Positions 33,214 through 42,204 are shown, counted from the stretch's first letter. The stretch is 64,000 nucleotides of DNA from Arthrobacter sp. PsM3 (GCF_030433895.1 NZ_JARUXE010000006.1:62001-126000), one strand, 5' to 3'. Notes: generated from the sequence alone by a model not told the origin. Numbers and translations are program-made.

Positions 33214-35634
33214 GTGAACCGAGAGCAACTGCTGGACCTGCCCGCAACCCGGGTGATCGAGCTCGACATCGAGGGCATGACCTGCGCGTCCTGCGTCAGC
33301 CGCATCGAACGCAAGCTCGGAAAGCTCGACGGCGTCACGGCCACGGTCAACCTGCCCCTGGAATCAGCCCACGTGACTGCCCCGGCAGACATTACCGACG
33401 CCCAGATCACCGCCACAGTAGAGGCAGCAGGCTACAAAGCGAAGGTCCACGCCCCTAGGTACCCAGCCACGACGATTGAATCTGGCGCCGTTAGCGCTCC
33501 AGATGAAACCGCCGGTGAGGGTCACCACAGCGTAGCCGCCGGGGGCATGCGGAAGCGTGCGTCTAAGGGAGGAACGACCGAGCACGCGGAGCATGTGGCC
33601 GGTGGCGACGCGCCCGGCGACCACACCGCAACCCATCCGGCAGCCAAGCTCCGCCCCCGCCTGATCGTGGCGGCCATCCTCACCATTCCGGTGTTCCTCA
33701 TTTCGATGTTCCCGGCCTTCCAATTCGCCAACTGGGGCTGGGTAGCAGGAATCCTGGCCCTTCCGGTGGTTACCTGGGCGGCCTGGCCCTTCCACCGGGC
33801 AGCCGCCATCAACGCCCGGCACCTCTCCTCCACAATGGACACGCTCGTCTCCATTGGCGTGACTGCCGCGTACGCCTTCTCGGCCTGGCAGCTTGCCGTG
33901 GACCCGCTGATGACCGCTCCCCAGCCGGGAATGGAGAGCATGGAAATGGATTCCGGCGGGCTTTACTTCGAGGTCGCCTCGGTCGTCACCACCTTCCTGC
34001 TGCTGGGCAGGTACCTGGAGGCCAATGCCAAGCAAAAGGCCGGAGATGCCCTCAAGGCGCTGCTGAACCTGGGCGCCAAGGACGCCACGGTCCTCCGCGA
34101 CGGCCAGGAGCAGCAAATCCCGGCCGATCACCTGGGGGTGGGCGACCTGATTGTGGTCCGCCCCGGCGAGAAGATCGCGACTGACGGCATCGTCGTCGAA
34201 GGGTCCTCCGCTGTCGATGCCTCGCTGGTAACGGGCGAATCGGTGCCGGTGGAAGTCGGCCCGGACAGCCCGGTGACGGGCGCCACCATCAACACCTCCG
34301 GCCGGCTGCTGGTCCGCGCCACGCGCGTCGGCACCGAAACCACCCTGTCCCAGATGGGCCGGCTGGTCTCCCAGGCACAGACCGGCAAGGCGCAGATCGC
34401 GCGCCTCGCGGACCGGATCAGTGCAGTATTCGTGCCGGTGGTCCTGGCCATCGCCGCGGTGACCTTCGGCGCCTGGCTGCTCGCGGCCGGCCCGGCGGTC
34501 AGCGATGCCGAACTCCGTGCAGCGTTTACGGCTGCCGTCGCCGTGCTGGTCATTGCCTGCCCTTGCGCCCTGGGTCTGGCCACGCCGGTGGGGCTGCTCA
34601 CCGGCACCGGCCGGGGCGCCCAGTTGGGCATCCTGATCAGGGGCCCCCAGGTCCTCGAGGACACCCGGACCGTTGACACCATCCTGCTGGACAAGACCGG
34701 CACCGTGACCACCGGCCACCTCGCGGTCGACGGCACGGAGGCATTCGGACCGTTCGACCCCGCCCAGGTGCTGCGTCTCGCCGGTGCCCTGGAGGCAGCC
34801 TCTGAGCACCCGATCGCCCGCGCCATCGCCGCGGCAGCACTCCCGGCCGAGGGCCCGGGCGGCGCCTCCGGCAGCCTTCCCGCCGTCGTCGATTTCCACT
34901 CCGCGCCCGGTGGCGGAGTCCAGGGTACGGTCGAGGGCCGGCTCGTGACGGCAGGCCGTACGGGCTGGCTGGAGCAGAACGGCATCACACCGGCAGCGGC
35001 GCAACGGGAGGCCCTCAGCGCCGCCGAAGGCTCGGGGGCCACCGTGATCTGGCTCGCCGTGGACGGGGAGCCGGCCGGGATCATCAGCCTCCGGGATACG
35101 GTCAAGCCAGGCTCTGCCGCGGCGATCTTGCGGCTCCGCGGGCTGGGTCTCCGGCCGATTCTCCTGACCGGGGACAACGCCGCCGTGGCCGCGCAGGTGG
35201 CAGCCGCCGTCGGCATCGCCCCGGAGGATGTCTTCGCGGGCGTGTTGCCGGAGGGCAAAGTCGAGGCGGTGCGGAAGCTGCAGTCGCACGGCGCCACTGT
35301 CGCCATGGCAGGTGACGGCGTCAACGACGCCGCGGCGCTGGCCCAGGCGGATCTGGGCATCGCGATGGGATCCGGCACCGATGTTGCGATCGAGGCCGCC
35401 GACCTGACGGTGATGGGCAACGAACTGGGGCAGGTCGCCCAGGCAATCGAGCTATCCCGCCGGACCCTGGCAACCATCAAGACGAACCTTTTTTGGGCGT
35501 TCTTCTACAACGCCGTGGGCATCCCGGTCGCGGCCCTGGGGTTGCTCAATCCGATGATCGCGGGCGCGGCCATGGCCGCGAGCTCCGTGCTGGTTGTGGC
35601 CAACTCGCTGCGGCTGCGCAGCTTCGGCAAGTAG
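33214..35634 (+). CDS. copA: Copper-exporting P1B-type ATPase
   Basis: About 806-residue P1B-ATPase that pumps Cu(I) out of the cell. It has one N-terminal HMA domain (GMTCASC), a His/Gly/Ala-rich linker (about residues 85-145), eight predicted membrane helices, the transmembrane CPC motif in IACPCALG, the phosphorylated Asp in DKTGT, the HP motif in SEHPIA, and the hinge GDGVNDAAAL. A GTG at 33214 with GGA 7 nt upstream is chosen; a TTG 12 nt earlier is possible. Substrate Cu(I) is inferred from CPC and the operon. Confidence 0.95.
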   Translation: MNREQLLDLPATRVIELDIEGMTCASCVSRIERKLGKLDGVTATVNLPLESAHVTAPADITDAQITATVEAAGYKAKVHAPRYPATTIESGAVSAPDETAGEGHHSVAAGGMRKRASKGGTTEHAEHVAGGDAPGDHTATHPAAKLRPRLIVAAILTIPVFLISMFPAFQFANWGWVAGILALPVVTWAAWPFHRAAAINARHLSSTMDTLVSIGVTAAYAFSAWQLAVDPLMTAPQPGMESMEMDSGGLYFEVASVVTTFLLLGRYLEANAKQKAGDALKALLNLGAKDATVLRDGQEQQIPADHLGVGDLIVVRPGEKIATDGIVVEGSSAVDASLVTGESVPVEVGPDSPVTGATINTSGRLLVRATRVGTETTLSQMGRLVSQAQTGKAQIARLADRISAVFVPVVLAIAAVTFGAWLLAAGPAVSDAELRAAFTAAVAVLVIACPCALGLATPVGLLTGTGRGAQLGILIRGPQVLEDTRTVDTILLDKTGTVTTGHLAVDGTEAFGPFDPAQVLRLAGALEAASEHPIARAIAAAALPAEGPGGASGSLPAVVDFHSAPGGGVQGTVEGRLVTAGRTGWLEQNGITPAAAQREALSAAEGSGATVIWLAVDGEPAGIISLRDTVKPGSAAAILRLRGLGLRPILLTGDNAAVAAQVAAAVGIAPEDVFAGVLPEGKVEAVRKLQSHGATVAMAGDGVNDAAALAQADLGIAMGSGTDVAIEAADLTVMGNELGQVAQAIELSRRTLATIKTNLFWAFFYNAVGIPVAALGLLNPMIAGAAMAASSVLVVANSLRLRSFGK

Positions 35635-35656
35635 CCCCGCCTCGGGTCTGTCCCTC

Positions 35657-35929
35657 TCAGGCCGCACCAAAGCGGACGGCGGCCCTGGCTTTCGCCTTGG
35701 CGGCTTCCTCCCCGCGGTCCCGTGCCGGGGCGTGGGTCACCAGGGAGTCGAGGAGGTGCTGCGTGGCGTGGGCGATCTCATGCACGGCCCGGTTGAAGGC
35801 CTCTTCGTTGGCCTTGGACGGTTTGGTGCTGCCACTGACCTTGCGCACGTATTGCAGCGCGGCGGCCTCCACTTCGGCGGTGGTGGCGTGAGGTTCGAAG
35901 TTATGCAGGGTCCGGATATTTCGGCACAT
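35657..35929 (-). CDS. DUF2277 family protein
   Basis: 90-residue protein starting MCRNIRTLHNFEPHAT, the signature of DUF2277, a small conserved family of unknown function. The middle helix (NRAVHEIAHATQHLLDSL) carries several histidines. A TAGCAT element stands 6 nt before the ATG with no Shine-Dalgarno, suggesting a leaderless mRNA. It converges with copA. Confidence 0.88.
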   Translation of the reverse strand: MCRNIRTLHNFEPHATTAEVEAAALQYVRKVSGSTKPSKANEEAFNRAVHEIAHATQHLLDSLVTHAPARDRGEEAAKAKARAAVRFGAA

Positions 35930-35935
35930 ATCTTC

Positions 35936-35941
35936 ATGCTA
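35936..35941 (-). promoter_or_regulatory. Candidate -10 element TAGCAT, leaderless DUF2277 gene
   Basis: Minus-strand TAGCAT, then 6 nt (gaagat), then ATG at 35929. Confidence 0.5.
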
Positions 35942-36053
35942 GGTGCCTTCCGTCCCGGGAACGAGTGGCGGGCGCCTGAAATGAGCCGCGACGGCCGGGC
36001 AGGACGGTGAGGGCCAGCGGATGCGGTGGCGCCGGGGTGGGGAGGTGTGCCCA

Positions 36054-36083
36054 TCGACACTTTTTCGGCGGACAGGGTAGGTT
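36054..36083 (+). promoter_or_regulatory. Candidate promoter of the WXG100 gene
   Basis: TCGACA (36054-36059) and TAGGTT (36078-36083) are separated by 18 nt; a start near 36090 would give an untranslated leader of about 80 nt before the ATG at 36173. Confidence 0.35.
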
Positions 36084-36172
36084 CGAGGCAATGGACTTCC
36101 GGGAACAGCCGGGGGCCTTTGGGGGACGCCGGCAGGGCCCGGGCCCGTTCACTTATTTGAGGAGATATTCGA

Positions 36173-36436
36173 ATGGCTATTTGGGGCGCAGACATTGCTC
36201 AGCTCAAGACTCTTGGCACGAAGCTGCAGGCGGGTTCGTCGGAGATCGACAAGCAGAAGTCGATGCTGACCAAGGTGCTTGAGGGCACCGACTGGAAGGG
36301 CCCGGACGCGGACAAATTCCGCAGCGAGTGGAACGGCCAGCACGTCGCCGCGCTGGCCAAGGTGTCCCAGGCGCTGCAGGAGGCCGGCAAGCACGCCAGC
36401 CGCAACGCCACCGAGCAGGAAAGCGCTTCCCGCTAA
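36173..36436 (+). CDS. WXG100-like protein
   Basis: 87-residue helical hairpin protein with a central WKG turn (Trp 41-Gly 43), the equivalent of the WXG motif. Length and the two amphipathic helices match the WXG100/ESAT-6 family of type VII secretion substrates. GGAG lies 8 nt before the ATG, and a strong terminator follows, so it is monocistronic. No EccC, other WXG100 gene or toxin is nearby, so whether it is secreted is unknown. Confidence 0.82.
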   Translation: MAIWGADIAQLKTLGTKLQAGSSEIDKQKSMLTKVLEGTDWKGPDADKFRSEWNGQHVAALAKVSQALQEAGKHASRNATEQESASR

Positions 36437-36454
36437 GCCCAGCACCTTCAGCAC

Positions 36455-36487
36455 ACGGCCCGGACGCATCGCGTCCGGGCCGTTTTT
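36455..36487 (+). terminator. Rho-independent terminator of the WXG100 gene
   Basis: ACGGCCCGGACGC (36455-36467) pairs perfectly with GCGTCCGGGCCGT (36471-36483) around ATC, followed by TTTTT. A 13-bp G+C-rich stem, 18 nt after the stop codon. Confidence 0.88.
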
Positions 36488-36499
36488 GTCGGCATCTGC

Positions 36500-37567
36500 C
36501 TACGGCACCGGCTCGACGTCGTTCGCGTGGTCCAGCGCTCCCGGCCTTTCAGCGCCTGTGCCGGGCGGTGACCGGAGCTCGTCCAGCCGGACCAGCACGA
36601 CCCCGCCGACAATTAGCAGCCCGCCGACGAGCTGGATGGGGCCAGGCAGTTCACCGAGGAGCAACCACGCCCAGATGACGGCGAACAGCACCTCGGTCAG
36701 CGAGACAAAGGACGCCACCTTCGAGCCGAGTGCCCGCGCCGCCACGATGCCGGAGACGTAGGCGAGCACGGTGGCCAGCACAACGAGGCCTCCCAACGCC
36801 ACCCACCAGGGTGTGGTCCACGGTCCGAGGCGGGTGTCGGCGGTGCTGAATGCCATCGGCAGCAGGCCCGTTGCGGCCGCAAGCCACATGGTGACGGCGC
36901 CGACCATGAGCCCGCCGGAAGCAAGGACAATCGGCGGGAGCGTATCGTTTTCCTTGGCTGTAATGAAAAAGTAGATGGCGAGGCAGACGGCAGCCGCGAT
37001 CCCCCACAGCACGCCGATGAAGTCGATCTTGACGGCTCCGGTAAGGTCCAGCACCAGGACCAGCCCGCCCAGGGACAGCAGGGTCCCGGCGACCGTCAGC
37101 GGCCGCGGGCGTTTCCTGCTGGCGGCCCAGAGCCAGAGCACGATGAGCACGGGGGCCAGGTATTCCAGCAGGAGAGCCACCCCCACCGACAGCCTGGCCA
37201 CGGCATTGAAATAGAACAGCTGGCAGGCGGCGACGCCAATAAGGCCGAAGAGCAGCACCGTGAGCCAGTTGTCCCTGAGCTGGTGCCAGCGCCCATGCAG
37301 CGCCGGAATAGCGGGAACCGCCAGGATCAGCGCCGCCCCTGTGAGGCGGGCCGTAACGGCTGCCCCGGGTGTCCAGCCAGTTTCCAGCAGCGCCTTGGCG
37401 AAGGAGCCGGACAGGCCGAAAACGGCCGATGAGAACAAGGCAACCCCCAGCCCCGAGGCCATGAATCCTGTTGCCCCGGCGGGCTTGCCGGCGCCGGGGG
37501 TTCCGGCGGCGGGCAGCCCCGAATCGTGGATGGCCGGTGCTTCGGCGGAGCGGCGTGCGGCAGGCAC
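36500..37567 (-). CDS. EamA/DMT family transporter
   Basis: 355-residue drug/metabolite transporter with ten predicted helices in two EamA repeats (from about residues 38 and 188). The second repeat ends with PGPIQLVGGLLIVGGVVLV, the usual EamA closing helix. AGGAGG lies 6 nt before the GTG start. It is transcribed divergently from a CGNR zinc-finger gene. Amino-acid or metabolite export is typical (RhtA-like), but the substrate is unknown. Confidence 0.87.
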   Translation of the reverse strand: MPAARRSAEAPAIHDSGLPAAGTPGAGKPAGATGFMASGLGVALFSSAVFGLSGSFAKALLETGWTPGAAVTARLTGAALILAVPAIPALHGRWHQLRDNWLTVLLFGLIGVAACQLFYFNAVARLSVGVALLLEYLAPVLIVLWLWAASRKRPRPLTVAGTLLSLGGLVLVLDLTGAVKIDFIGVLWGIAAAVCLAIYFFITAKENDTLPPIVLASGGLMVGAVTMWLAAATGLLPMAFSTADTRLGPWTTPWWVALGGLVVLATVLAYVSGIVAARALGSKVASFVSLTEVLFAVIWAWLLLGELPGPIQLVGGLLIVGGVVLVRLDELRSPPGTGAERPGALDHANDVEPVP

Positions 37568-37639
37568 AGGCTGCCTCCTGTCAGGAGTAAAGTGGGGCTA
37601 TGCTCATGACAGTACGCCACGCCAACGTAAGGAGTCAAG

Positions 37640-38182
37640 ATGGTTTTTGCCCCTGACACAGAAGTGGCCCTGCGCTCCGTGGTCAACCTCATCAACACCG
37701 CGGCCAACGGGGACGAGCAGCTCTCCACAACGCAGGACCTGGACCGATTCCTGAAAACCGAGGGATTCACCGGCTCGCGCACCCGGGACGCCGCCGAACT
37801 GGCCAGCGTGCACCGCCTCCGCGGGGAGCTCGCCGCACTGTGGGTCGCTGACGAAACAGTCGCCGTGGAGACCCTCAACAGGCTGCTGCGGGAAGCGCGG
37901 GCACTCCCCCAGCTCGTCAAGCACGATCAATGGGACTGGCATCTGCACGCCACCACCCCGGACGCGCCGCTGGCCGACCGGATGAGCACGGAGGCCGCGA
38001 TGGCACTGGTTGACGTCATCCGCAGCAAGGAAATGGACCGCCTGCTGGTGTGTGCTGCCGAGGACTGCGATGCCGTGGTGCTGGACCTCAGCCGGAACCG
38101 CTCCAAGCGCTACTGCGACACCGGAAACTGCGCGAACCGTGCGCACGTGGCGGCCTACCGGGCCCGGAAAGCGGCCTCCTGA
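37640..38182 (+). CDS. CGNR zinc-finger (ABATE domain) protein
   Basis: 180 residues in two parts: an N-terminal ABATE helical domain (VVNLINTAA..., about residues 14-130) and a C-terminal CGNR zinc ribbon (from about 137) with four cysteines, CAAEDC and CDTGNC, then a DNA-binding-like RAHVAAYRARK. Here the motif reads CANR instead of CGNR. Such proteins are probable transcription factors, often divergent from EamA transporters as here, suggesting control of that gene. AAGGAG precedes the ATG. Confidence 0.87.
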   Translation: MVFAPDTEVALRSVVNLINTAANGDEQLSTTQDLDRFLKTEGFTGSRTRDAAELASVHRLRGELAALWVADETVAVETLNRLLREARALPQLVKHDQWDWHLHATTPDAPLADRMSTEAAMALVDVIRSKEMDRLLVCAAEDCDAVVLDLSRNRSKRYCDTGNCANRAHVAAYRARKAAS

Positions 38183-38312
38183 GCGTGCCGCGGCAGAGGC
38201 TTTCCGGGCCGCGGACCGCGGCTTCGAGCGGACCGTGCGCAGTTTCCCCATAGAATGGATTTATTCGCGAGGCCGTCTGGCAGGCGAAACCCAATCTAGG
38301 GACATCACTCAC

Positions 38313-39062
38313 ATGGCACAGCGCCCTCCGCTTCAAAAAATCACGGCAACACTGGGGATCACCGGAATTTTGGCAGTCGGACTGGCGGGATGTGGCGGTA
38401 GCGGCCCGTCGCCGGCCGCCAGCAGTTCGCCCGAGGCTTCCGCTTCCGCCACCAGCAGCCCCGGCGCCACGCCAAGCGCCAGCGCCTCGCCAAGCGCAGC
38501 AGCCACATCCGCACCGGCGGCCGCAGTGGATGGCACGCTCACCGCGCCGGGAACCAAGCTCAAGTCAGGCGAAGCCGCCGTTACTCACACCAACACGGGC
38601 AAGGACAAGGCTGACCCCAAGTACACGGAAGCCGTCTTCACTTCCACGCTGACCGGCGTCGTGGCGGGAACCCCGGACGACTTCGCCAAGTTCAAGGACG
38701 CGGCGAAGTTTGCCGGGCAGACGCCCTATTTCGTCTCGGTCAGCCACCGGATGGACAGCCTCAGCAAGGCATCCCTCGGCATCAGCGAGCCCAGGGTGAC
38801 TGCCCAGCTCAAAGACGGATCGGACGCACAGTCACTCATCGTCTTCGGCGCCTTCGACCAGTGCAAGAGCACGCGCTTCGACACCACCGGCACCGGGGAT
38901 TCCCTGACTCTGGTGGTGGGCAGCACCATGGTGTCCTGCCAGGTCTTCCTGGCGCCGGCCGGGGATGAAATCAAGTCCGTAGAGTACAGCGACTCCAAGT
39001 TCATCTACGCGAAGTACGGCGATAATCCCTACCTGAAGAATCCGATTTCCTGGACCAAGTAG
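38313..39062 (+). CDS. Hypothetical secreted lipoprotein
   Basis: 249 residues. A signal peptide ends in the lipobox LAVGLAGC, placing the lipidated Cys at about residue 27. A roughly 45-residue Ser/Ala/Pro-rich linker follows, then a compact domain (from about residue 72) with two cysteines (FDQCKS and VSCQVF) that could form a disulfide. The mature domain is not recognised. CTAGGGA lies about 10 nt before the ATG. Confidence 0.75.
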   Translation: MAQRPPLQKITATLGITGILAVGLAGCGGSGPSPAASSSPEASASATSSPGATPSASASPSAAATSAPAAAVDGTLTAPGTKLKSGEAAVTHTNTGKDKADPKYTEAVFTSTLTGVVAGTPDDFAKFKDAAKFAGQTPYFVSVSHRMDSLSKASLGISEPRVTAQLKDGSDAQSLIVFGAFDQCKSTRFDTTGTGDSLTLVVGSTMVSCQVFLAPAGDEIKSVEYSDSKFIYAKYGDNPYLKNPISWTK

Positions 39063-39071
39063 CAGTTCCGC

Positions 39072-39098
39072 CCGGGCACCCCATCCGTGTGTGCCCGG
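39072..39098. terminator. Possible hairpin terminator between convergent genes
   Basis: CCGGGCAC (39072-39079) pairs with GTGCCCGG (39091-39098) around an 11-nt loop; no T-run. It lies 10 nt after the lipoprotein stop, between convergent genes. Confidence 0.4.
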
Positions 39099-39126
39099 CG
39101 CGCCGGGCCGGACGGCGTTCGCGGAC

Positions 39127-39483
39127 CTAGCGAACGTCGTCGCCGGGGCCGGCGTCCGGTGCGCCGGCGTCAGGCCGGGTCTGGGCCGGATGGCCGCCAT
39201 GGCCGGAGTTGCCGGAGCTCAAGTTGATGCCGGACCCTTTGCCGAGGCTTTCGTCATTCGGCTTGTGGCCCATGGACAGCATCGCGATCACGACCAGGAT
39301 GACGATGAAGGCGATGCCCGCGGCAGTGAAAGCCAGGTCAAAGCGGGGCGTTTTGGCACTGCCTCCGGAGGCGAAAATAAGGGTGGCAACGAAGGCCAGC
39401 ACAGCCCAGAACGCGGAGAACATGAGCGGTCCCTTGACCGAGGTCCGCAGCTTGCGCGGTTCTCCAGATTTCTGCTGAGCCAA
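39127..39483 (-). CDS. Hypothetical membrane protein
   Basis: 118 residues with two predicted membrane helices (about residues 20-40 and 52-72) and a Gly/His/Pro-rich C-terminal tail. The TTG at 39483 is chosen because GGAGGAA stands 6 nt upstream; a longer frame lacks any ribosome-binding site. Function unknown. Confidence 0.62.
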   Translation of the reverse strand: MAQQKSGEPRKLRTSVKGPLMFSAFWAVLAFVATLIFASGGSAKTPRFDLAFTAAGIAFIVILVVIAMLSMGHKPNDESLGKGSGINLSSGNSGHGGHPAQTRPDAGAPDAGPGDDVR

Positions 39484-39566
39484 GGTGCTTCCTCCTGCAG
39501 CCGACGCCGCCAGGCGTGGCAGTTGTGATACCGCAATCGTTCTACGCAAGGTAGAACCTGTCCCTA

Positions 39567-40160
39567 CTAGTTTACGGCCTCCGTGGAATCGGCCCGTGCA
39601 TCGTGCCGCAGGGTGAGCCCGGCCAGTACCCAGAGCACGCCGCTGATGATGGCGCCGCCGCCGGCAACGCCGAGCAGCGCGTGCGGGCCGAGGTCAATGA
39701 AGAACGGAAGCAAACCCGCGGTGCCCAGCCCGATAACGCCGGAGGCCATCCAATCGCGGGCGAGCACGGACCGGCCACGGTTCGTGACGCCTAGGTAAAG
39801 TTCTGCAGCGCCGGCAACGCCCAGGCCCAGGGCCGCCAGGACACCGAAGACCAGACTGCCGGAGATAAAGCCGACCGCCGCCCCGGTTCCGGTCAGCACG
39901 GCGCCGGCGGCCGAAAGGACCTTGCCGGCAGGTGCTCCGGCACGGAACCCCGTCTTGGCGACGCTCCAGAGCAGCACCACACCGGTGGCCAGGAGGTAGA
40001 TTCCGCCGGCCCAGCCCATGCCTTCCGGGGGCGGCGAAGCCCAGAACACGGTCAGCGCCCCGAAGCCGAGCGCGACGGCGGCCCGGACCAGCACGGGTTT
40101 CCAGAGATCCGCTGCGGCGGGCAGGGCAGTGAAGGCGTCAGGGGCTGCTGGGAGAGTCAC
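39567..40160 (-). CDS. Hypothetical polytopic membrane protein
   Basis: 197 residues with about six hydrophobic helices and almost no soluble domain; Gly/Ala/Leu-rich. Not recognised by family. The GTG start follows TAAACT and 6 nt, a leaderless-type arrangement, and no Shine-Dalgarno is present. Confidence 0.65.
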   Translation of the reverse strand: MTLPAAPDAFTALPAAADLWKPVLVRAAVALGFGALTVFWASPPPEGMGWAGGIYLLATGVVLLWSVAKTGFRAGAPAGKVLSAAGAVLTGTGAAVGFISGSLVFGVLAALGLGVAGAAELYLGVTNRGRSVLARDWMASGVIGLGTAGLLPFFIDLGPHALLGVAGGGAIISGVLWVLAGLTLRHDARADSTEAVN

Positions 40161-40166
40161 CCGATC

Positions 40167-40172
40167 AGTTTA
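40167..40172 (-). promoter_or_regulatory. Candidate -10 element TAAACT, leaderless
   Basis: Minus-strand TAAACT, then gatcgg, then GTG at 40160. Confidence 0.5.
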
Positions 40173-40246
40173 GTGCGAAGCCGCGCCGGTGCGCGCCGGG
40201 AACCCGGCCTGGGCCGCGCCGCCGGCCGGCAGCGCGGGCTTCCCGC

Positions 40247-41599
40247 TCAGTGCGCCCCTAGAACCATCCACCGGTCCGTGCGCGCCCGGAGGCCCAGCGT
40301 CAGGGCACGGGCCGCCATATAGCCCAGCGAGAACGCGGCCCACAGCCAGAGCAGCCCCGCAGCGCCGTCGGCCCCGGATTGCCGGACCGCTAGCAGCAGC
40401 GGCAGGTACGCGGCAAGATTTACGACGCCGGCAATTGCCAGGTACTTCGCGTCCCCCGCCCCGATCAGCACACCGTCCAGGACAAAGACGTAACCGGCGA
40501 CCGGCTGTCCCGCAGCGAGCACCCACAGCGCCAGCGTGAGCGCGGACCGGACCTCGGCGTCGGACGTAAAGAGCAGGCCCGCCCACGGTGCCGCGGCGGC
40601 CAGCAGGAGCCCGGTCAGCACGCCGAAGCCGAGACCCCAGCGGACCATGGTTCCGGTGAGCTCCCGCGCCGCGCCCGGGCGGGAGGCGCCGAGTTCCTTG
40701 CCGATCAGTGCCTGCGCGGCAATCGCGAGGGCATCGAGGGCGAAGGCCAGGAAGGTGAAGACGGTCATCGCGAGCTGGTGGGCGGCCAGATTGACCGTCC
40801 CCTGCGCCGTGACCACCACAACCGTGGCGAGAATCGCGACACGCAGGCTGAGCGTCCGCAGCATCAGCCACGATCCCACTCTGCTCAGGGCCCGGATGCC
40901 GCGCCAGTCCGGGAGCAGGGACACACCGTGGTCGCGGGCATTGCGCTGGACCATCACCACGTAGACCAGCGCCATGGCCCACTGGGCGATGCTGGTGCCG
41001 ATCGCTGAACCGGCGACGGACCAGTGCAGGCCGTAGACCAGGAGGAGGTTGAGCAGGACGTTCAGCGTGAAACCGGCGGAGGCCACCAGCAGCGGGGTGC
41101 GCGTGTCCTGCAGGCCCCGCAGCACCCCGGTACCGGCGAAGATGAGCAGCATCGCGATAAGTCCGGGCATCGACCAGCGCAGGTAGTCCACGGCGAATCC
41201 CCGCACCTCACCGCTGGCACCCATCAGGTCCACCAGTGGTTCGGCCGCAAGGAAGCCGGCGGCGGCCAGGACGATTCCGAGCAGCAGCGCCAGCCAGACC
41301 CCGTCGCGTCCGGCGGCAAGGGCCCGCGGCAGCTGGCCGTTGCCGATCGCCCGCGCCACGGCCGGAGTCGTGGAGTAGGCCAGGAACACCATGAGGCCCA
41401 CGACTGTATGCAGCACCGCGGACGCCAGCCCGACGCCGGCGAGCTCGGCAACGCCGAGGTGTCCGACGATTGCCGCATCCGCGAGGAGGAACAACGGTTC
41501 AGCGATCAGTGCACCGAAGGCCGGAAGGGCGAGGCGCAGGATCTCCCGCCGCCGGGCCGCCACGGACGGCAGCTCAGCGGGATACGGGGAGGCGGGCAC
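40247..41599 (-). CDS. MATE family efflux transporter (DinF-like)
   Basis: 450-residue multidrug and toxin extrusion transporter with 12 predicted helices. The N-terminus EILRLALPAFGALIAEPLFLLADAAIVGHLG and the matching internal repeat near residue 230 are the MATE hallmarks; PVAGYVFVLDGVLIGAGD in the second half is typical of the DinF branch. Exchange of cations against drugs is expected. The GTG start follows TAGGGT by 6 nt. Divergent from doxX. Confidence 0.92.
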   Translation of the reverse strand: MPASPYPAELPSVAARRREILRLALPAFGALIAEPLFLLADAAIVGHLGVAELAGVGLASAVLHTVVGLMVFLAYSTTPAVARAIGNGQLPRALAAGRDGVWLALLLGIVLAAAGFLAAEPLVDLMGASGEVRGFAVDYLRWSMPGLIAMLLIFAGTGVLRGLQDTRTPLLVASAGFTLNVLLNLLLVYGLHWSVAGSAIGTSIAQWAMALVYVVMVQRNARDHGVSLLPDWRGIRALSRVGSWLMLRTLSLRVAILATVVVVTAQGTVNLAAHQLAMTVFTFLAFALDALAIAAQALIGKELGASRPGAARELTGTMVRWGLGFGVLTGLLLAAAAPWAGLLFTSDAEVRSALTLALWVLAAGQPVAGYVFVLDGVLIGAGDAKYLAIAGVVNLAAYLPLLLAVRQSGADGAAGLLWLWAAFSLGYMAARALTLGLRARTDRWMVLGAH

Positions 41600-41605
41600 G
41601 ACACC

Positions 41606-41611
41606 ACCCTA
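41606..41611 (-). promoter_or_regulatory. Candidate -10 element TAGGGT, leaderless MATE gene
   Basis: Minus-strand TAGGGT, then ggtgtc, then GTG at 41599. Confidence 0.45.
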
Positions 41612-41642
41612 ACGGCACTGTCGGCGTCGCACGGCTTCGCAT

Positions 41643-41693
41643 TAGTTGACTTTTCAACTACACGCCGGAACACTGTAAGTTGAATCTTCAACT
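41643..41693. promoter_or_regulatory. Two AGTTGA/TCAACT palindromes upstream of doxX
   Basis: TAGTTGA-CTTT-TCAACTA (41643-41660) and AGTTGAA-TC-TTCAACT (41678-41693), perfect 7-bp arms, centres 34 bp apart. The first contains TTGACT, a good -35. Palindromes of this type are typical MarR-family operators; no marR gene is in the window. Confidence 0.65.
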
Positions 41694-41745
41694 AAATCTG
41701 CGGCGGCCCGACCCCGCCGCGTCCCCACTTCAGAACGGCTTCCAC

Positions 41746-42180
41746 ATGTACCAGCCCACGCTCACCACTTCGGCCCGGACGATCCTGCGCATCGTCACCG
41801 GTTTCCTTTTCGCCGCCCACGGCTGGCAGAAATTCAACGAATTCACGATTGCAGGCACCCAGGCCGCCTTTACGCAGATGGGTGTTCCGGCTGCCACCTT
41901 CGTGGCCCCGGTCGTCGCGACCCTGGAACTTGTCGGCGGCGCCGCGCTGATCCTGGGTGTCCTGACCCGCGTTTTCGCAGCCCTCCTCGCGGTGGACATG
42001 CTCGGCGCCCTGTTCCTGGTCCATGCCTCGGCCGGAATATTTGCCGCGACCGGCGGCTACGAACTGGTGCTGATCCTGGCTGCCGCCGCTCTGGCAGTAG
42101 CCCTCGTCGGCGCGGGCAAGGTCTCCGTGGACAAGGCCCTCTTTGGCCGCAGCGGCTCCAAGCTCAGCGTCCTGGCCTAA
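41746..42180 (+). CDS. DoxX family membrane protein
   Basis: 144 residues with four predicted membrane helices. The N-terminus TILRIVTGFLFAAHGWQKF is the DoxX signature; LELVGGAALILGVLTR marks the third helix. The family is linked to thiol/oxidative stress and quinone detoxification, but its chemistry is unsettled. The ATG at 41746 has no clear ribosome-binding site. Two palindromic operators upstream indicate a repressed, inducible gene. Confidence 0.85.
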   Translation: MYQPTLTTSARTILRIVTGFLFAAHGWQKFNEFTIAGTQAAFTQMGVPAATFVAPVVATLELVGGAALILGVLTRVFAALLAVDMLGALFLVHASAGIFAATGGYELVLILAAAALAVALVGAGKVSVDKALFGRSGSKLSVLA

Positions 42181-42204
42181 GAAATCCTCCGCCAGGCGGC
42201 GCGC

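Noticed and set aside
33364..35289. Minus-strand 641-codon open frame opposite copA
   Set aside because: The plus strand carries every P1B-ATPase motif; the reverse translation is low-complexity Arg/Gly/Glu-rich.
32515..35634. Recently acquired copper-resistance island
   Set aside because: No transposase, integrase, tRNA or direct repeats border it and composition by eye matches the neighbours.
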